This document shows, piece after piece, positions 31,595 through 40,839 of a DNA stretch of 45,105 nt; position 1 is the stretch's first letter; each line of letters opens with the position of its first letter. The notes beneath the pieces are model-generated. The model made no database searches. It saw only the letters and a list, made by a program, of their open reading frames with translations, and was not told where the DNA came from. Origin of the DNA: RGIG3159 sp045640565 (GTDB taxonomy: Bacteria > Bacillota > Clostridia > Oscillospirales > Oscillospiraceae). The translations under genes were made by a program, and so were the position numbers. The stretch is taken from assembly GCA_045640565.1 (NCBI GenBank), contig JAZUFG010000091.1, positions 1-45,105 on the forward strand, in the 5' to 3' direction.

Positions 31595-33712
31595 ATGAAT
31601 TCCAAAACCAGTGTCCGGATCACCGTTGTGCTGATTCTTTTTGCGTTTGTCCTCTTCCTCTTTGTTCTGAGGCTTTACGCGATTCAGATCTCCAAGTCCG
31701 ATGAAACCGTCAACAACACGCAAAACTATGAATTCCTGACGGTAGTTCCCGCCTCCCGCGGCAGTATCTCGGACCGGAACGGCAAGCTTCTGGTGTCCAA
31801 CCGGGCCAGTTATAATATCCTCATGAACAATTTCATCATCTACTCCCAGAAGAGCACAAATGACAACATTCTGGCCCTTATCGAGAAGTGTAAGGAGCTG
31901 GGTGTAGACCATGTGGACCATCTTCCCGTCTCCCGGGAAGCCCCCTACACCATGATTATTGAGTCCTTTAACGATCTCTGGCAGAACCGCTTCAAAACCT
32001 TCATGAATGAACGGGACTGGGATGTGGACATCACCGCGGCCAGCTTAATGAAGCTTCTCCGGAAGTCCTACCGGATCCCCGAAGAGTGGGGCGATGCGGA
32101 TGCGCGGGCTGTCATTGGCGTCCGCTACGAGCTGGAGCTCCGAAGCTATGACTATTCCCTCACCACCTATGTCTTCTGCGAAGATGTGCAGCCGGATGCT
32201 CTGGCAGCCATCTCCGAAATGAATGTCCCCGGTGTCAGCGTGCAGACGGCCAGCGTCCGGGAATACAACACGGAATATGCCGCCCACATTCTCGGCACCG
32301 TAGGCAAAATGACTGCCGAGGAGTACAAGGATTACAAGGAAAAAGACTATTCCATGGATGCCATCGTGGGCAAGGACGGCTTTGAATACGGTTTTGAAGA
32401 GTATCTTCACGGCCAGGACGGCCTTCTCCGCACGATCATTTCTCCGGATGAAACCGTGATCTCCGAAGAATATGAGCAGGCCCCCGTACCGGGCAACAAT
32501 ATCGAGGTCACCCTGGATATCGATCTGCAGATAGCTGCCGAAAATGCCCTTGCAAACAAAATTGAAGATCTCCGCTCCAACGGTCTTCTGGCAGGCGTGG
32601 AAAATGACGGTACCGGCATGGATGCCGAAGGCGGCGCCGTAGTCGTCCAGCTTGTGAAAACCGGCGAGATCCTGGCCTGCGCCAGCTACCCGACCTATAA
32701 TCTGATGACCTATCGGGACGATTTTGAAGATCTCCTGAAGGATGAATATACGCCCCTCTTTAACCGGGCTCTTTCCGCGATCTACAACCCCGGTTCCACC
32801 TACAAGCCCATCACCGCCATTACGGCCGTTGATTATCTGGATGTTGACCCCACCGAGAAGATCGAAGACGCAGGCATTTTCCGGGAATACGAGGACTCCG
32901 GCTTCATGCCCATGTGCATGCTCTATAAGAACTATGACGGGGCCACTCACGGCATGATCAACATGTCCGATGCGCTCTGCGTCTCCTGCAACTACTACTT
33001 CTACGTGATGGCCAATATGATCTACAACACCTCCAAGCACACCAACGATGCCATCGACGCCGTAGCCAAGAGCTTCGGCCTGGGCGAAAAAACCGGTGTG
33101 GAAATCTCCGAATCCACAGGCTACCGGGTCAACGCCGAGACCAAGAAAAAACTCTTCGCCAACAACCCGGATGAGCAGGGCCTCTACGCCGCCGACGCCG
33201 TTCTGGCCGGTATCGGACAGTCCGAGAACAAGTTCAGCGTAGCCCAGCTGGCCCGTTACTGCGCCACCCTGGGAAACCGCGGCACCCTCTATAAATCCAC
33301 CTTCCTCCAGCGGGTCGTCACCTCCGACTATTCGGACATCATCGTTCAGAATGAGCCCGTTGTCCTCGGAAAGGTCGAGGCCTCGGAGCTTGCCTGGAAT
33401 ACCGTCTATGACGGCATGTACCGCGTGGCCAATGACCAGGTCGACGGTACCGCAAGAAACACCTTCATGGACTATGATATCCGCGTCTGCGCCAAGACAG
33501 GTACTGCAGAACAGGATACCGGCGGCTCCTCTCACGGCGCTTTCATGTGCTATGCTCCCGCCGATGACCCGGAGATCGCCATTGCCGTCTATGTGGAAAA
33601 GGGCGGTTCCGGCGCCGGTCTGGCGCCTATCGCCCGGGAGATCCTGGATGCCTACTTCAAGGGTGACAGCGAGTCCGGACAGTACATCCTGCCGGAAGGG
33701 GTCCCGCAGTAA
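31595..33712 (+). CDS. mrdA: Class B penicillin-binding protein (PBP2/MrdA-type transpeptidase)
   Basis: A 705-aa cell-wall transpeptidase that works with a SEDS glycosyltransferase in side-wall growth. N-terminal anchor helix (VVLILFAFVLFLFVLRLYAI, about 9-30), dimerisation/pedestal domain (PASRGSISDRNGKLLVSNRA), and the transpeptidase domain with the three active-site motifs: SxxK as STYK at about residue 401, SCN near 462 and KTGT near 633. The position after mreCD is typical. mrdA is the usual symbol for this position, but I cannot separate it from other class B PBPs by reading alone. The stop overlaps the next start (TAATG). Confidence 0.93.
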   Translation: MNSKTSVRITVVLILFAFVLFLFVLRLYAIQISKSDETVNNTQNYEFLTVVPASRGSISDRNGKLLVSNRASYNILMNNFIIYSQKSTNDNILALIEKCKELGVDHVDHLPVSREAPYTMIIESFNDLWQNRFKTFMNERDWDVDITAASLMKLLRKSYRIPEEWGDADARAVIGVRYELELRSYDYSLTTYVFCEDVQPDALAAISEMNVPGVSVQTASVREYNTEYAAHILGTVGKMTAEEYKDYKEKDYSMDAIVGKDGFEYGFEEYLHGQDGLLRTIISPDETVISEEYEQAPVPGNNIEVTLDIDLQIAAENALANKIEDLRSNGLLAGVENDGTGMDAEGGAVVVQLVKTGEILACASYPTYNLMTYRDDFEDLLKDEYTPLFNRALSAIYNPGSTYKPITAITAVDYLDVDPTEKIEDAGIFREYEDSGFMPMCMLYKNYDGATHGMINMSDALCVSCNYYFYVMANMIYNTSKHTNDAIDAVAKSFGLGEKTGVEISESTGYRVNAETKKKLFANNPDEQGLYAADAVLAGIGQSENKFSVAQLARYCATLGNRGTLYKSTFLQRVVTSDYSDIIVQNEPVVLGKVEASELAWNTVYDGMYRVANDQVDGTARNTFMDYDIRVCAKTGTAEQDTGGSSHGAFMCYAPADDPEIAIAVYVEKGGSGAGLAPIAREILDAYFKGDSESGQYILPEGVPQ

Positions 33713-34602
33713 TGGAGTGCTCTGCCCTTTCCACCCGGGAGGTCCGCCTCTCTGCCTTTCTCCGCAGCGAGTTGGGCCTGAGCCACAGCCTGATCAACCG
33801 GCTGAAGGTCCAAAAGGCGATCTTTGTTAACGGAGAATTGCGCTTTACAAACTACATTGTCCGGCCCGGAGATCGGGTCTCCGTCATCATTGAAGAAGAG
33901 GACCCTGCCTATCCCGCAGAACCCGGGGAGCTCCGGATCCTCTATGAAGACGAGGCCGTCATTGCCCTGGATAAGCCCGCGGGGATCCTGATCCATCCCT
34001 CCCGAAGCCGCAACAGCGGAACTTTGGCAAACTTCCTCAGCTACTATTACAGAGAAACCGGCCAGCACTGCGCCGTTCATCCCGTAAGCCGCCTGGACCG
34101 GGACACCTATGGCGTTGTCCTCTTTGCCAAAAACGCCCATACCCATGCTCTTTTGGAAGACGCCCACATGGCAGGCAAACTGAAAAAAATCTATGAAGCC
34201 TCTGTTTTCGGCTCCGATCTTCCGGACTCGGGTCTCATTGACGCTCCTATCCTCCGCCTCAGCCCCATGGGAATGCTTCGTGCCGTGGGAGAGGGCGGGC
34301 AAAAGGCATTGACGGAATATCAGGTTTTGGAACGGCGGCGTGATGCTGCTCTTCTGCAGCTGCGGCCCCTGACCGGAAGGACGCACCAGCTTCGGGTCCA
34401 CATGGCCCATATCGGCCATCCCATTCTGGGGGATCCCCAGTACTGCAGCGAGGCCTCCAAGGCCTATTCCGATTCCTTTGATCTCCCCTGGCAGCAGCTC
34501 TGCGCCAGGAGTCTGACTTTCCCCCATCCGATCACAGGCGACGAAATCACCCTCTCTTCCCAGCGGACGGTATTTTTACCGGAGGATCCCCGCAGCATTT
34601 GA
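33712..34602 (+). CDS. RluA/RluD-family pseudouridine synthase
   Basis: A 296-aa enzyme that isomerises uridine in 23S rRNA or tRNA. An S4-like RNA-binding region at the N-terminus (LRSELGLSHSLINRLKVQKA) precedes the catalytic domain, with the catalytic aspartate in SRLDRDTYGVVLFAKN (about residue 129), a variant of HRLDxxTSG. LLQLRPLTGRTHQLRVHMAH is the usual C-terminal motif. Start ATG overlaps the PBP stop by one base. The exact RNA target is not determined. Confidence 0.9.
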   Translation: MECSALSTREVRLSAFLRSELGLSHSLINRLKVQKAIFVNGELRFTNYIVRPGDRVSVIIEEEDPAYPAEPGELRILYEDEAVIALDKPAGILIHPSRSRNSGTLANFLSYYYRETGQHCAVHPVSRLDRDTYGVVLFAKNAHTHALLEDAHMAGKLKKIYEASVFGSDLPDSGLIDAPILRLSPMGMLRAVGEGGQKALTEYQVLERRRDAALLQLRPLTGRTHQLRVHMAHIGHPILGDPQYCSEASKAYSDSFDLPWQQLCARSLTFPHPITGDEITLSSQRTVFLPEDPRSI

Positions 34603-34634
34603 CCTGCCGGATCCGCCGTATTATGGAGGTTCCT

Positions 34635-35213
34635 ATGAAAGAATTAAAAGAACGCATTATCAAAGAAGGCAAAATACTTCCCGGCAACATTGTGAAAATC
34701 GACGGTTTTCTGAACCACCGGGTAGATTGCCAATTCATGGCCCAATTGGCGGATGAGTTTGCCCGTCTCTTTGATATCAGCAAGGTGGACCTGGTCCTTA
34801 CCGCGGAAGCCAGCGGCATTGCTCTGGCTGCCATCTGCGCTTATAAATGGGGCATTCCCATGGTCTTTGCGAAAAAAGCCAAGAGCGACAATATTGAAGG
34901 CGGCCTCTATCACAGCGAAGTCGTCTCCTATACCTACAAAAAAACCGTCACCCAGATCCTTTCTAAAGAGTGGATGACAGATAAAAACCATGTTTTGATC
35001 ATCGATGATTTCATGGCCCGCGGTGAGGCCATTCGCGGCCTGATCAACCTGGTGCAGCAGGCCGGTGCCCAATTGATGGGTATCGGTATTGCCGTGGAAA
35101 AGGGTTTCCAGGGCGGAGGCGATAAGCTTCGCGAAATGGGCCTGAACTATCACGCCCTGGCTGTCATTGAAAGCGCCGATGAAAACGGGATCACCTTCCG
35201 GGAGGACTCTTGA
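34635..35213 (+). CDS. xpt: Xanthine phosphoribosyltransferase
   Basis: A 192-aa purine salvage enzyme converting xanthine and PRPP to XMP. It aligns along the full length of Bacillus Xpt: KELKERIIKEGKILPGNIVK start, LTAEASGIALAA, FAKKAKSDN, and the PRPP loop VLIIDDFMARGEA at 120-132. TGGAGG lies 7 bases before the ATG. Unlike Bacillus xpt, no purine riboswitch precedes it; only 32 bases separate it from the pseudouridine synthase gene, so it is read from the operon promoter. Confidence 0.95.
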   Translation: MKELKERIIKEGKILPGNIVKIDGFLNHRVDCQFMAQLADEFARLFDISKVDLVLTAEASGIALAAICAYKWGIPMVFAKKAKSDNIEGGLYHSEVVSYTYKKTVTQILSKEWMTDKNHVLIIDDFMARGEAIRGLINLVQQAGAQLMGIGIAVEKGFQGGGDKLREMGLNYHALAVIESADENGITFREDS

Positions 35214-35446
35214 TGGCAAAGAAGCTCTCCCAGGCTGCTTTCCTCCTTCTTCTCCTTTTCTCCCTGCTTTTTTTCGCAGCCTGCGCTCCCTCCGGCAGTC
35301 CTGCGGGAAGCTCCCTGGAGCCCCAAAAGGAGGAAACGGAAAGCGGAATAGAGACTGCCCCGGAGGCTCCGGACGCCCCCGAAGAAGCGGAATCTCCCTC
35401 CCGGGAGTCTTCTGACACGGTTGAGCTCCCGATCATCCGTTTCTGA
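35213..35446 (+). CDS. Small lipoprotein, last gene of the operon
   Basis: A 77-aa protein with a signal sequence (KKLSQAAFLLLLLFSLLFF) and lipobox FAAC, leaving a mature tail of about 53 residues rich in Glu, Ser, Pro and Ala, ending VELPIIRF. No family recognised. GGAGG stands 7 bases before the ATG, which overlaps the xpt stop (TGATG). The low-complexity tail makes it look like a spacer or surface anchor; it may be lineage-specific. Confidence 0.65.
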   Translation: MAKKLSQAAFLLLLLFSLLFFAACAPSGSPAGSSLEPQKEETESGIETAPEAPDAPEEAESPSRESSDTVELPIIRF

Positions 35447-35462
35447 ATAGAAATAACCGTGA

Positions 35463-35500
35463 AAAACACCCCATTTGTTTTCCTGCAAATGGGGTGTTTT
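35463..35500. terminator. Bidirectional terminator, CCCCATTTG-type stem
   Basis: AAAACACCCCATTTG (35463-35477), 8-base loop, complement 35486-35500 ending in TTTT. Serves both the operon ending at 35446 and the leftward permease gene ending at 35506. The stem core equals that of 17989-18018. Confidence 0.9.
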
Positions 35501-35505
35501 CCTGT

Positions 35506-37707
35506 TCAGTTTTCTTCCGGCAGCAACCGTATCTGCCCTGGCGCCGCGGCAATTCTTCCGACCAGCGCCGTCAGCAGAATAAACACGCTTACGGCTGCGG
35601 CCGGGATATCGGCATAAGAAATATACATGGTAAGGGTATCTGTGCTTATGGCATCTACGGTATAGGACGCCAGCAGATATCCCAGCGGAAGCCCGATGAC
35701 CAGCGTCAAAAGCGTCTGGATGATGATCTCAATCAGGGAACCGAAAAGCACTTTTCCGCAGCTGAACCCCAGTGTTCGGAGGATCATATGCTCCCGGATC
35801 CTGCGGCGGTAGAATATGACGGAAAGGTTATAGATAACGATCATGCAGATCAGGCAGGAAATGCCGATGATGATCAGAATATAATTGCTGATATAGGCAA
35901 ATTTGCTCTCAAGGTCACGCTGGAGGGATCTCACATTTCCCACATAGAAAAATCCGCTGTCCGGGTCGTCGTCATACTCCGGCAGTTCCCCTTTTATAAA
36001 CACGGCGTTGCAGCCGCATTCGCCGTAGAGCTCTTCATATGCCCGGCAGGACATATAGCACTTGTAGTCCGTCACAGCCTTGCAAATCCCGTCAACGGTC
36101 ACATTCTTCCCATCAACGGTCACGCTGTCGCCCGCACCGACTTTGAGCTCTTCCGCAAGCTTTTCATACAGAATGATACCGTCTCCAAGCTCCAGGGGCC
36201 GGTTTGCCTCATCGTAAATGCGGAGGTAATCCGTATTATTCATCGCATAGAGCCGGACGAATTCCCCGTTTATCTCTGCATAGCTTTCCCGATATGTGTT
36301 GTCCCCGTTGTTTTCACGCGGAGCATAGCTGTAATAGTGCAGAGCATAATCGTAGTTCACCTCTTTATCGTAAAGGAAGGCGATGGAGTTGTCCTTCGCA
36401 TCCCGGACGCCAAGAGAGGCGGTCACAATGGTGCATACCAGGACCATATTGACCAGAGAGAAGAAAAAAGACGAAGGCTTGCCAAAGATGGGCGCAAGGA
36501 AGGGTTTTAATCCCACCAGCTTCCTGCGAAGGAAGTTCATGGAGGATTTCTCCGGAATGGAGCCTTCAGCCATGATCTCAACAATGTCGACCCGGGTGAT
36601 CTGCCTGATGTTCACAAAGACCGCAGCCACCGTTGTCACTGCCGTCAGGCAGGATGCTGTCAGGAGAACTTTGGCATCTAAATTTATGGCAAATCTGGGA
36701 AGATACACTGCTTTGGAATAAAAATCCGTATAGATCCTGGACTGCAGCACGGAGAGCAGGACTCCAAAAACGCAGGCAGAGACTGCAGCCGTCAATGCGT
36801 ATCCCACAAATATCCTCAAAACTTTGGCGGGGGACATTCCGACGGAGCGGAGAATTCCGATATCCCGCGCTTTGATTTCAATAAACTGCCTTAAGAAGAG
36901 GACGGATATCACCAGACCGATCAGGAACATGACCGCAGGCAGGACGGCAACGATCGGCCTCAGGGCCGCAAGGTCATTCCGGGCGGTTTCAACGGCGTTG
37001 CGGTTTTCATGCTCTTCGCAGTATATCTGTCTGCCGCTGAAGATCCCATTGATTTTCTCTGCCGTTTCTTCCGGATCGGCGTTTTCATCCAGATAATATG
37101 CCAGCGTATTGGGCAGCGCGGTATCGGTGTATTCTCCGAGAGTTTCCCTGGAAATATATGCGTAGCCAAGGGAAGAGATCTCCAGGGAGGGACTGATGCC
37201 CCGGGTCGCCCCCATTAGGGCAGGGGCGTTGATAATGGCTTTAACCGTAAGACGGATATCTCTGCCGTTCAGCCTGACCTCTATGCTGTCGCCGGCCTTG
37301 ATTTTCATGTATTCGGCAAATTCGGCAGAAAGGTGGATATCGCCCGCATCGCTTTCCTCCAGAATATAGGATCGATGCTCCGCAAGATCCACACCTATGA
37401 GCCGCAAATACCTGGTGCTGTCATCGGAAAGGACCGTGTCCACGCTATAGCCCTCAAGCACCTTCCGGACGCCGTCGATCTTTTTCACGGCATCGGCATC
37501 TCCGGGCTGAAATGTGCCGTAATAGGGCTGGATCATCCCGTCATAGTAACGGTATTCGTCAAGATAAGACTGCAGGCCCCGGTCAATGGAATCCTGCACG
37601 GCATGAAATGTAACATAGGTGGAAAAGCATATGCCCATGCAGAGCAGCAGAAGAAGGTAGAAGCGCAGGTTATGCTTGATAAACGCTTTGATCAGTCTGA
37701 AATACAT
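35506..37707 (-). CDS. ABC transporter permease of the MacB/FtsX type
   Basis: A 733-aa membrane protein: N-terminal helix (about 14-33), a large extracellular domain (about 35-250), three helices with an FtsX-type signature (FLRQFIEIKARDIGILRSVG, about 265-370), a second extracellular domain (about 440-600) and a final helix bundle (YILIIIGISCLICMIVIYNL and RIREHMILRTLGFSCGKVLF). This doubled FtsX layout resembles permeases that export or release lipids and peptides or sense antimicrobial peptides. It is encoded 1 base after the ATPase gene. Substrate not inferable. Confidence 0.88.
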   Translation of the reverse strand: MYFRLIKAFIKHNLRFYLLLLLCMGICFSTYVTFHAVQDSIDRGLQSYLDEYRYYDGMIQPYYGTFQPGDADAVKKIDGVRKVLEGYSVDTVLSDDSTRYLRLIGVDLAEHRSYILEESDAGDIHLSAEFAEYMKIKAGDSIEVRLNGRDIRLTVKAIINAPALMGATRGISPSLEISSLGYAYISRETLGEYTDTALPNTLAYYLDENADPEETAEKINGIFSGRQIYCEEHENRNAVETARNDLAALRPIVAVLPAVMFLIGLVISVLFLRQFIEIKARDIGILRSVGMSPAKVLRIFVGYALTAAVSACVFGVLLSVLQSRIYTDFYSKAVYLPRFAINLDAKVLLTASCLTAVTTVAAVFVNIRQITRVDIVEIMAEGSIPEKSSMNFLRRKLVGLKPFLAPIFGKPSSFFFSLVNMVLVCTIVTASLGVRDAKDNSIAFLYDKEVNYDYALHYYSYAPRENNGDNTYRESYAEINGEFVRLYAMNNTDYLRIYDEANRPLELGDGIILYEKLAEELKVGAGDSVTVDGKNVTVDGICKAVTDYKCYMSCRAYEELYGECGCNAVFIKGELPEYDDDPDSGFFYVGNVRSLQRDLESKFAYISNYILIIIGISCLICMIVIYNLSVIFYRRRIREHMILRTLGFSCGKVLFGSLIEIIIQTLLTLVIGLPLGYLLASYTVDAISTDTLTMYISYADIPAAAVSVFILLTALVGRIAAAPGQIRLLPEEN

Positions 37708-37708
37708 A

Positions 37709-38413
37709 TCACCACTGAACCTTTCTGATCGGGATCGGGTCCGGATTATAGCTGTCCTCCACGATTCTCCCGTCCTTCATGATGATATTGTGATCGGCAG
37801 CCTTGCTCACAAGGCTGTTGTGCGTTATGACGATAACGGCCTTCCCCGACTCGTGCGCCAGCTTCTGCAGGAATTCCAGCACCCGGATGCCGTTTTCAAT
37901 GTCCAATGCGCCGGTGGGCTCGTCACAGAGATAGATATCTCCGCCTTTGCACAGGGCCCGGGCAATGGATGCTCTCTGCTGTTCGCCTCCCGAAAGCTGG
38001 CTCGGATAATAGTCTTTGCGCTTATCAATATCCAGAAGCTTCAGGATTTCTTCAATGTTTGCTCCCGAATCGCCCAGCTTCCTGCCGAGCATGGCGTTTT
38101 CCCATACCGTCAGGTCCGAAAGCAGATTATAGCTCTGAAAGATGATGGAAATATCCTTTTGGCGGTAACGGTTGCGCTGCCTCTCATTGAAGCTGCAAAT
38201 ATCCCGGCCGGATATCAGAATGGACCCGCTGTCTGCCGTCAAAAGCGCCCCCAAAATATTCAGAAGGGTGCTTTTTCCGCTTCCGCTGTATCCGGTAATC
38301 ACCGCAAATTCCCCCGCCGCAACGGAAAAGGATACATCCCTCAGGGCATATACGCTGCTGTCCCCCTGCTGAAAAGTTTTGCAGATCCTTTTGACTTCGA
38401 TTTTCTTATCCAT
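37709..38413 (-). CDS. ABC transporter ATP-binding protein (LolD/MacB type)
   Basis: A 234-aa ATPase energising the adjacent permease. Walker A GYSGSGKST near 40-48, Q-loop IIFQSYNLL, signature LSGGEQQR, Walker B IYLCDEPTGALD, and the H-loop VIVITHNS. The start at 38413 (MDKKIEV) is preferred, since AGAGGG lies 9 bases upstream; the ATG nine bases earlier touches that site. It overlaps the end of the glycosyltransferase gene by 8 bases, which binds the three genes into one operon. Confidence 0.93.
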   Translation of the reverse strand: MDKKIEVKRICKTFQQGDSSVYALRDVSFSVAAGEFAVITGYSGSGKSTLLNILGALLTADSGSILISGRDICSFNERQRNRYRQKDISIIFQSYNLLSDLTVWENAMLGRKLGDSGANIEEILKLLDIDKRKDYYPSQLSGGEQQRASIARALCKGGDIYLCDEPTGALDIENGIRVLEFLQKLAHESGKAVIVITHNSLVSKAADHNIIMKDGRIVEDSYNPDPIPIRKVQW

Positions 38414-39575
38414 TTCTTTCATCCCTCTCCACTCTTCTCCAGGTTTTCTCCGGCCGTATGACGGAATAAAGATAGATCAATCCCATTATCAAAAGAAAAA
38501 GGCAATAGCTTGGCGCCGCTGCCACCATAATGCGGTCATTCAGCCTGCATCGCCTCGCAGCCGCCAGCCCCACGCTCAGCGTCACAAACCAGAAAAAGAG
38601 AAAAAGCAAGCCGAGTCCGGGCAGCATGGCCGGCAGAAACAGGTGACCCGCAATCAGCAGGATCAGCGCCATTGCGATGAGCGCAGCATAAGCAGAGCAG
38701 GTTTGCGCCGTCATAAGGGCATCCAGCTTCAAAATGCTGAATTCCCGGAACAGGGATCGGATATACGGCAGGAGGCAGATCCTGTTCACGCTTCGGACTC
38801 CGCTCATCCAGCGGCGAAGCTGAATAAGCATATCCTTAAAGGTCTGCGGCTGCTCCTGATACACCTTCGCTTCCCCGGCATAATCGATCTGTATGCCCTC
38901 GCTGCCCAGGAGCATAAAATATTCCACATCTTCCGTTATGGTCACTGTCCTGTGCAGGTACTCTCTGCGGAAGGACATACCGCAGCCGCAGAGATTTCCG
39001 GAGAGCTTCAGCTTTGCATGGGCCTTGCGGGACATTTCGGAAACCATTTTCCAATAAAGCGTGTACCATGCCGTTACCAGGCTTTTATAGGGGTTCCATA
39101 TATCCGTATCCGGCATCACAGCTTTTGCGCCCCTCTTATACCGCTCATTCAGTTTTTCAAGAAAGAGCGGGTTCACCGTGCAGTCCGCGTCAACTACCGC
39201 GACTGCATCCCCAAGCTCTTCATCCAGCCTGTCCACGGCATAATTCAGCACATCGCCTTTACAGGCGGACTTCACGGTTTTTTTCAGGATCCTGACCTCC
39301 GGAAATTCGGAAACCGCTTTTTCCGTGCCATCCGTGCAGCAGTCGTCGATCACATATACCTCAAAATTGCGGTAAGTCTGCCGGCGCAGGGACTCCAGCA
39401 GATCGCGAATACATTCCTGCTCATTGTGGGCGGGAATCAGAACCGTAAATCGGAGATCTTTTCCGTTTTCCATCGCCTCTTCGGAGCGCTCCGAACGGAA
39501 GCGCGCAAGCATATCTACGGAAAAGCCCCATAAAAGCACGGAGAACGGGATGAAAAGGATCAGCGGTAATAGCAT
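38406..39575 (-). CDS. Family 2 glycosyltransferase with C-terminal membrane helices
   Basis: A 389-aa membrane glycosyltransferase of the GT2 type (hyaluronan/cellulose synthase-like or N-acetylglucosaminyltransferase-like). One N-terminal helix, then the GT-A domain: FTVLIPAHNEQECIRDLLES, VYVIDDCCTDGTEKA, the DxD motif VVDADCTVNP, TEDVEYFMLLGSEG and the processive-type QLRRW. Three to four helices follow (ILLIAGHLFLPAMLPGLGLL). I start it at 39575 because the promoter's predicted mRNA start (near 39608) excludes the upstream ATG at 39614. Being in one operon with an ABC exporter suggests making or exporting a glycolipid or polysaccharide; the product is unknown. Confidence 0.85.
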   Translation of the reverse strand: MLLPLILFIPFSVLLWGFSVDMLARFRSERSEEAMENGKDLRFTVLIPAHNEQECIRDLLESLRRQTYRNFEVYVIDDCCTDGTEKAVSEFPEVRILKKTVKSACKGDVLNYAVDRLDEELGDAVAVVDADCTVNPLFLEKLNERYKRGAKAVMPDTDIWNPYKSLVTAWYTLYWKMVSEMSRKAHAKLKLSGNLCGCGMSFRREYLHRTVTITEDVEYFMLLGSEGIQIDYAGEAKVYQEQPQTFKDMLIQLRRWMSGVRSVNRICLLPYIRSLFREFSILKLDALMTAQTCSAYAALIAMALILLIAGHLFLPAMLPGLGLLFLFFWFVTLSVGLAAARRCRLNDRIMVAAAPSYCLFLLIMGLIYLYSVIRPEKTWRRVERDERNG

Positions 39576-39614
39576 TTTCTTTTTTCCGTCCTCACTTTCC
39601 TGCACTTTGTACAT

Positions 39615-39643
39615 ACTATACCATACGTTTTTGACCTTTTCAA
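39615..39643 (-). promoter_or_regulatory. Promoter of the glycosyltransferase-ABC operon
   Basis: On the minus strand TTGAAA (39638-39643), 17-base spacer, TATAGT (39615-39620). It places the mRNA start downstream of the ATG at 39614 and so decides the protein start. Confidence 0.75.
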
Positions 39644-39682
39644 ATTTTCGTTTGCTTCTTTCCCGTCAGGGTGAATTTGCAC

Positions 39683-39712
39683 TTGAATTCCGACCGTGGT
39701 TGACGATATACT
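39683..39712 (+). promoter_or_regulatory. Promoter of the AEC-ylmH-NUDIX operon
   Basis: TTGAAT (39683-39688), 18-base spacer, TATACT (39707-39712). A GC-rich hairpin (GGCGCCCTCCGG/CCGCCGGGGGC region, 39749-39775) lies in the leader. Confidence 0.65.
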
Positions 39713-39843
39713 GATAGGGATCTCTTCATTGCTTATTTCGCCGCAAATGGCGCCCTCCGGCTGCCGCCGGGGGCATCCCGCTGACAGTTTTTACCGGATA
39801 CCCCGGTGTGAAACCCATATGCGTTCTCAGAAAGGACAACCGT

Positions 39844-40839
39844 ATGCTGCAGAGCTTTTCCTATGCCTGGAATGTCATTGCTCCCATTCTCCTCATGATC
39901 CTGGCCGGCATGCTGGCCCTCCGGATCTTTCCCATGGACAGAGATTTCTATAAGCAGCTCAATAAGCTCTGCTTCCGTTTCTTCCTGCCCATCAACCTTT
40001 TCTGCAATGTCTATAAGATTGCGGACCTTTCGGAAATCAGTTGGAAGCTTCTCCTCTTTGCGGTCTTCGGCGTCTTTTTTGCCATGGGGATCGGCATTCT
40101 CGTGGCCTCCCGCATTCCGGAGCGGGAGCAGAAGGGTGTTCTGGTCCAGGCTGCTTTCCGCTCCAATAATACCGTTATCGGCCTCTATCTGGCCACGGCC
40201 CTGGGAGGCGCAGCCGCAGAGGCCTTTGCCTCCGTGGCCCTGGCCCTGGTCGTCTGCATCTATAATATCTTGGCGGTCCTTGTCCTGGAGTACTATGCCG
40301 GCAGCCGCAGGCGCAGCCTGAAGGAGACCTGCAGGTCCCTTCTCAAAAATCCGCTTCTTCTGGCACTTCTGGCCGCTTTTGCAGTCCTTCTTCTGCGGGG
40401 CGGTGAGCGCCTCATTTGGGGCTCTGTCCCCTTCACTCTGGAGAAGAACCTCCCCTTTGTCTATAAGGCTCTGACGGATTTCTCCAAAGTGGCCACCCCC
40501 GTCATGATCTTCATCCTGGGTGCCCAATTGGATTTTACTGCGGCCAGGGAAAAATGGAACCGTATTCTCTTGGGCGTGGGACTCCGCCTGGTCATTATCC
40601 CGGTCATTTGTCTCAGTTTAGCCATTGCTCTGCGGAAGCCCCTGGGCCTCACGGAGCTTGAGCTCCCCACCTTTCTTGCTGTCTATGCTTCCCCGGCGGC
40701 AGTTTCCGGCAGCGTCATGGTGGCAGAAATCGGGGGAGACAGCGAGCTGGCAGGGCAGATCATCGTCTGGTCCTCCGCTCTCTCCATGCTGACCCTTTTC
40801 CTCTTCATTTCCGCCCTTCGCTTTGCAGGTCTCCTATGA
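39844..40839 (+). CDS. AEC (auxin efflux carrier-like) family transporter
   Basis: A 331-aa protein with about ten transmembrane helices of the AEC family, secondary transporters of organic acids such as malate in bacteria. Characteristic features: N-terminal IAPILLMILAGMLALRIFPM, LCFRFFLPINLFCNVYKIAD, and the second-half ATPVMIFILGAQLDF with PVICLSLAIALRKPLGLTEL. The end has a VYASPAAVSGSVMVAEIGGD helix. AAAGGA precedes the ATG by 7 bases; an in-frame ATG 36 bases upstream lacks a site. Its stop overlaps the next start. Confidence 0.88.
   Translation: MLQSFSYAWNVIAPILLMILAGMLALRIFPMDRDFYKQLNKLCFRFFLPINLFCNVYKIADLSEISWKLLLFAVFGVFFAMGIGILVASRIPEREQKGVLVQAAFRSNNTVIGLYLATALGGAAAEAFASVALALVVCIYNILAVLVLEYYAGSRRRSLKETCRSLLKNPLLLALLAAFAVLLLRGGERLIWGSVPFTLEKNLPFVYKALTDFSKVATPVMIFILGAQLDFTAAREKWNRILLGVGLRLVIIPVICLSLAIALRKPLGLTELELPTFLAVYASPAAVSGSVMVAEIGGDSELAGQIIVWSSALSMLTLFLFISALRFAGLL

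Noticed and set aside
32045..33535. A 496-codon leftward open frame opposite the PBP gene
   Set aside because: It is the complement of a strongly supported transpeptidase gene in G+C-rich sequence, with no start site and no known domain.
34603..34634. Purine riboswitch before xpt
   Set aside because: Only 32 bases lie between the genes, too short for the aptamer, and no purine-aptamer core is present.
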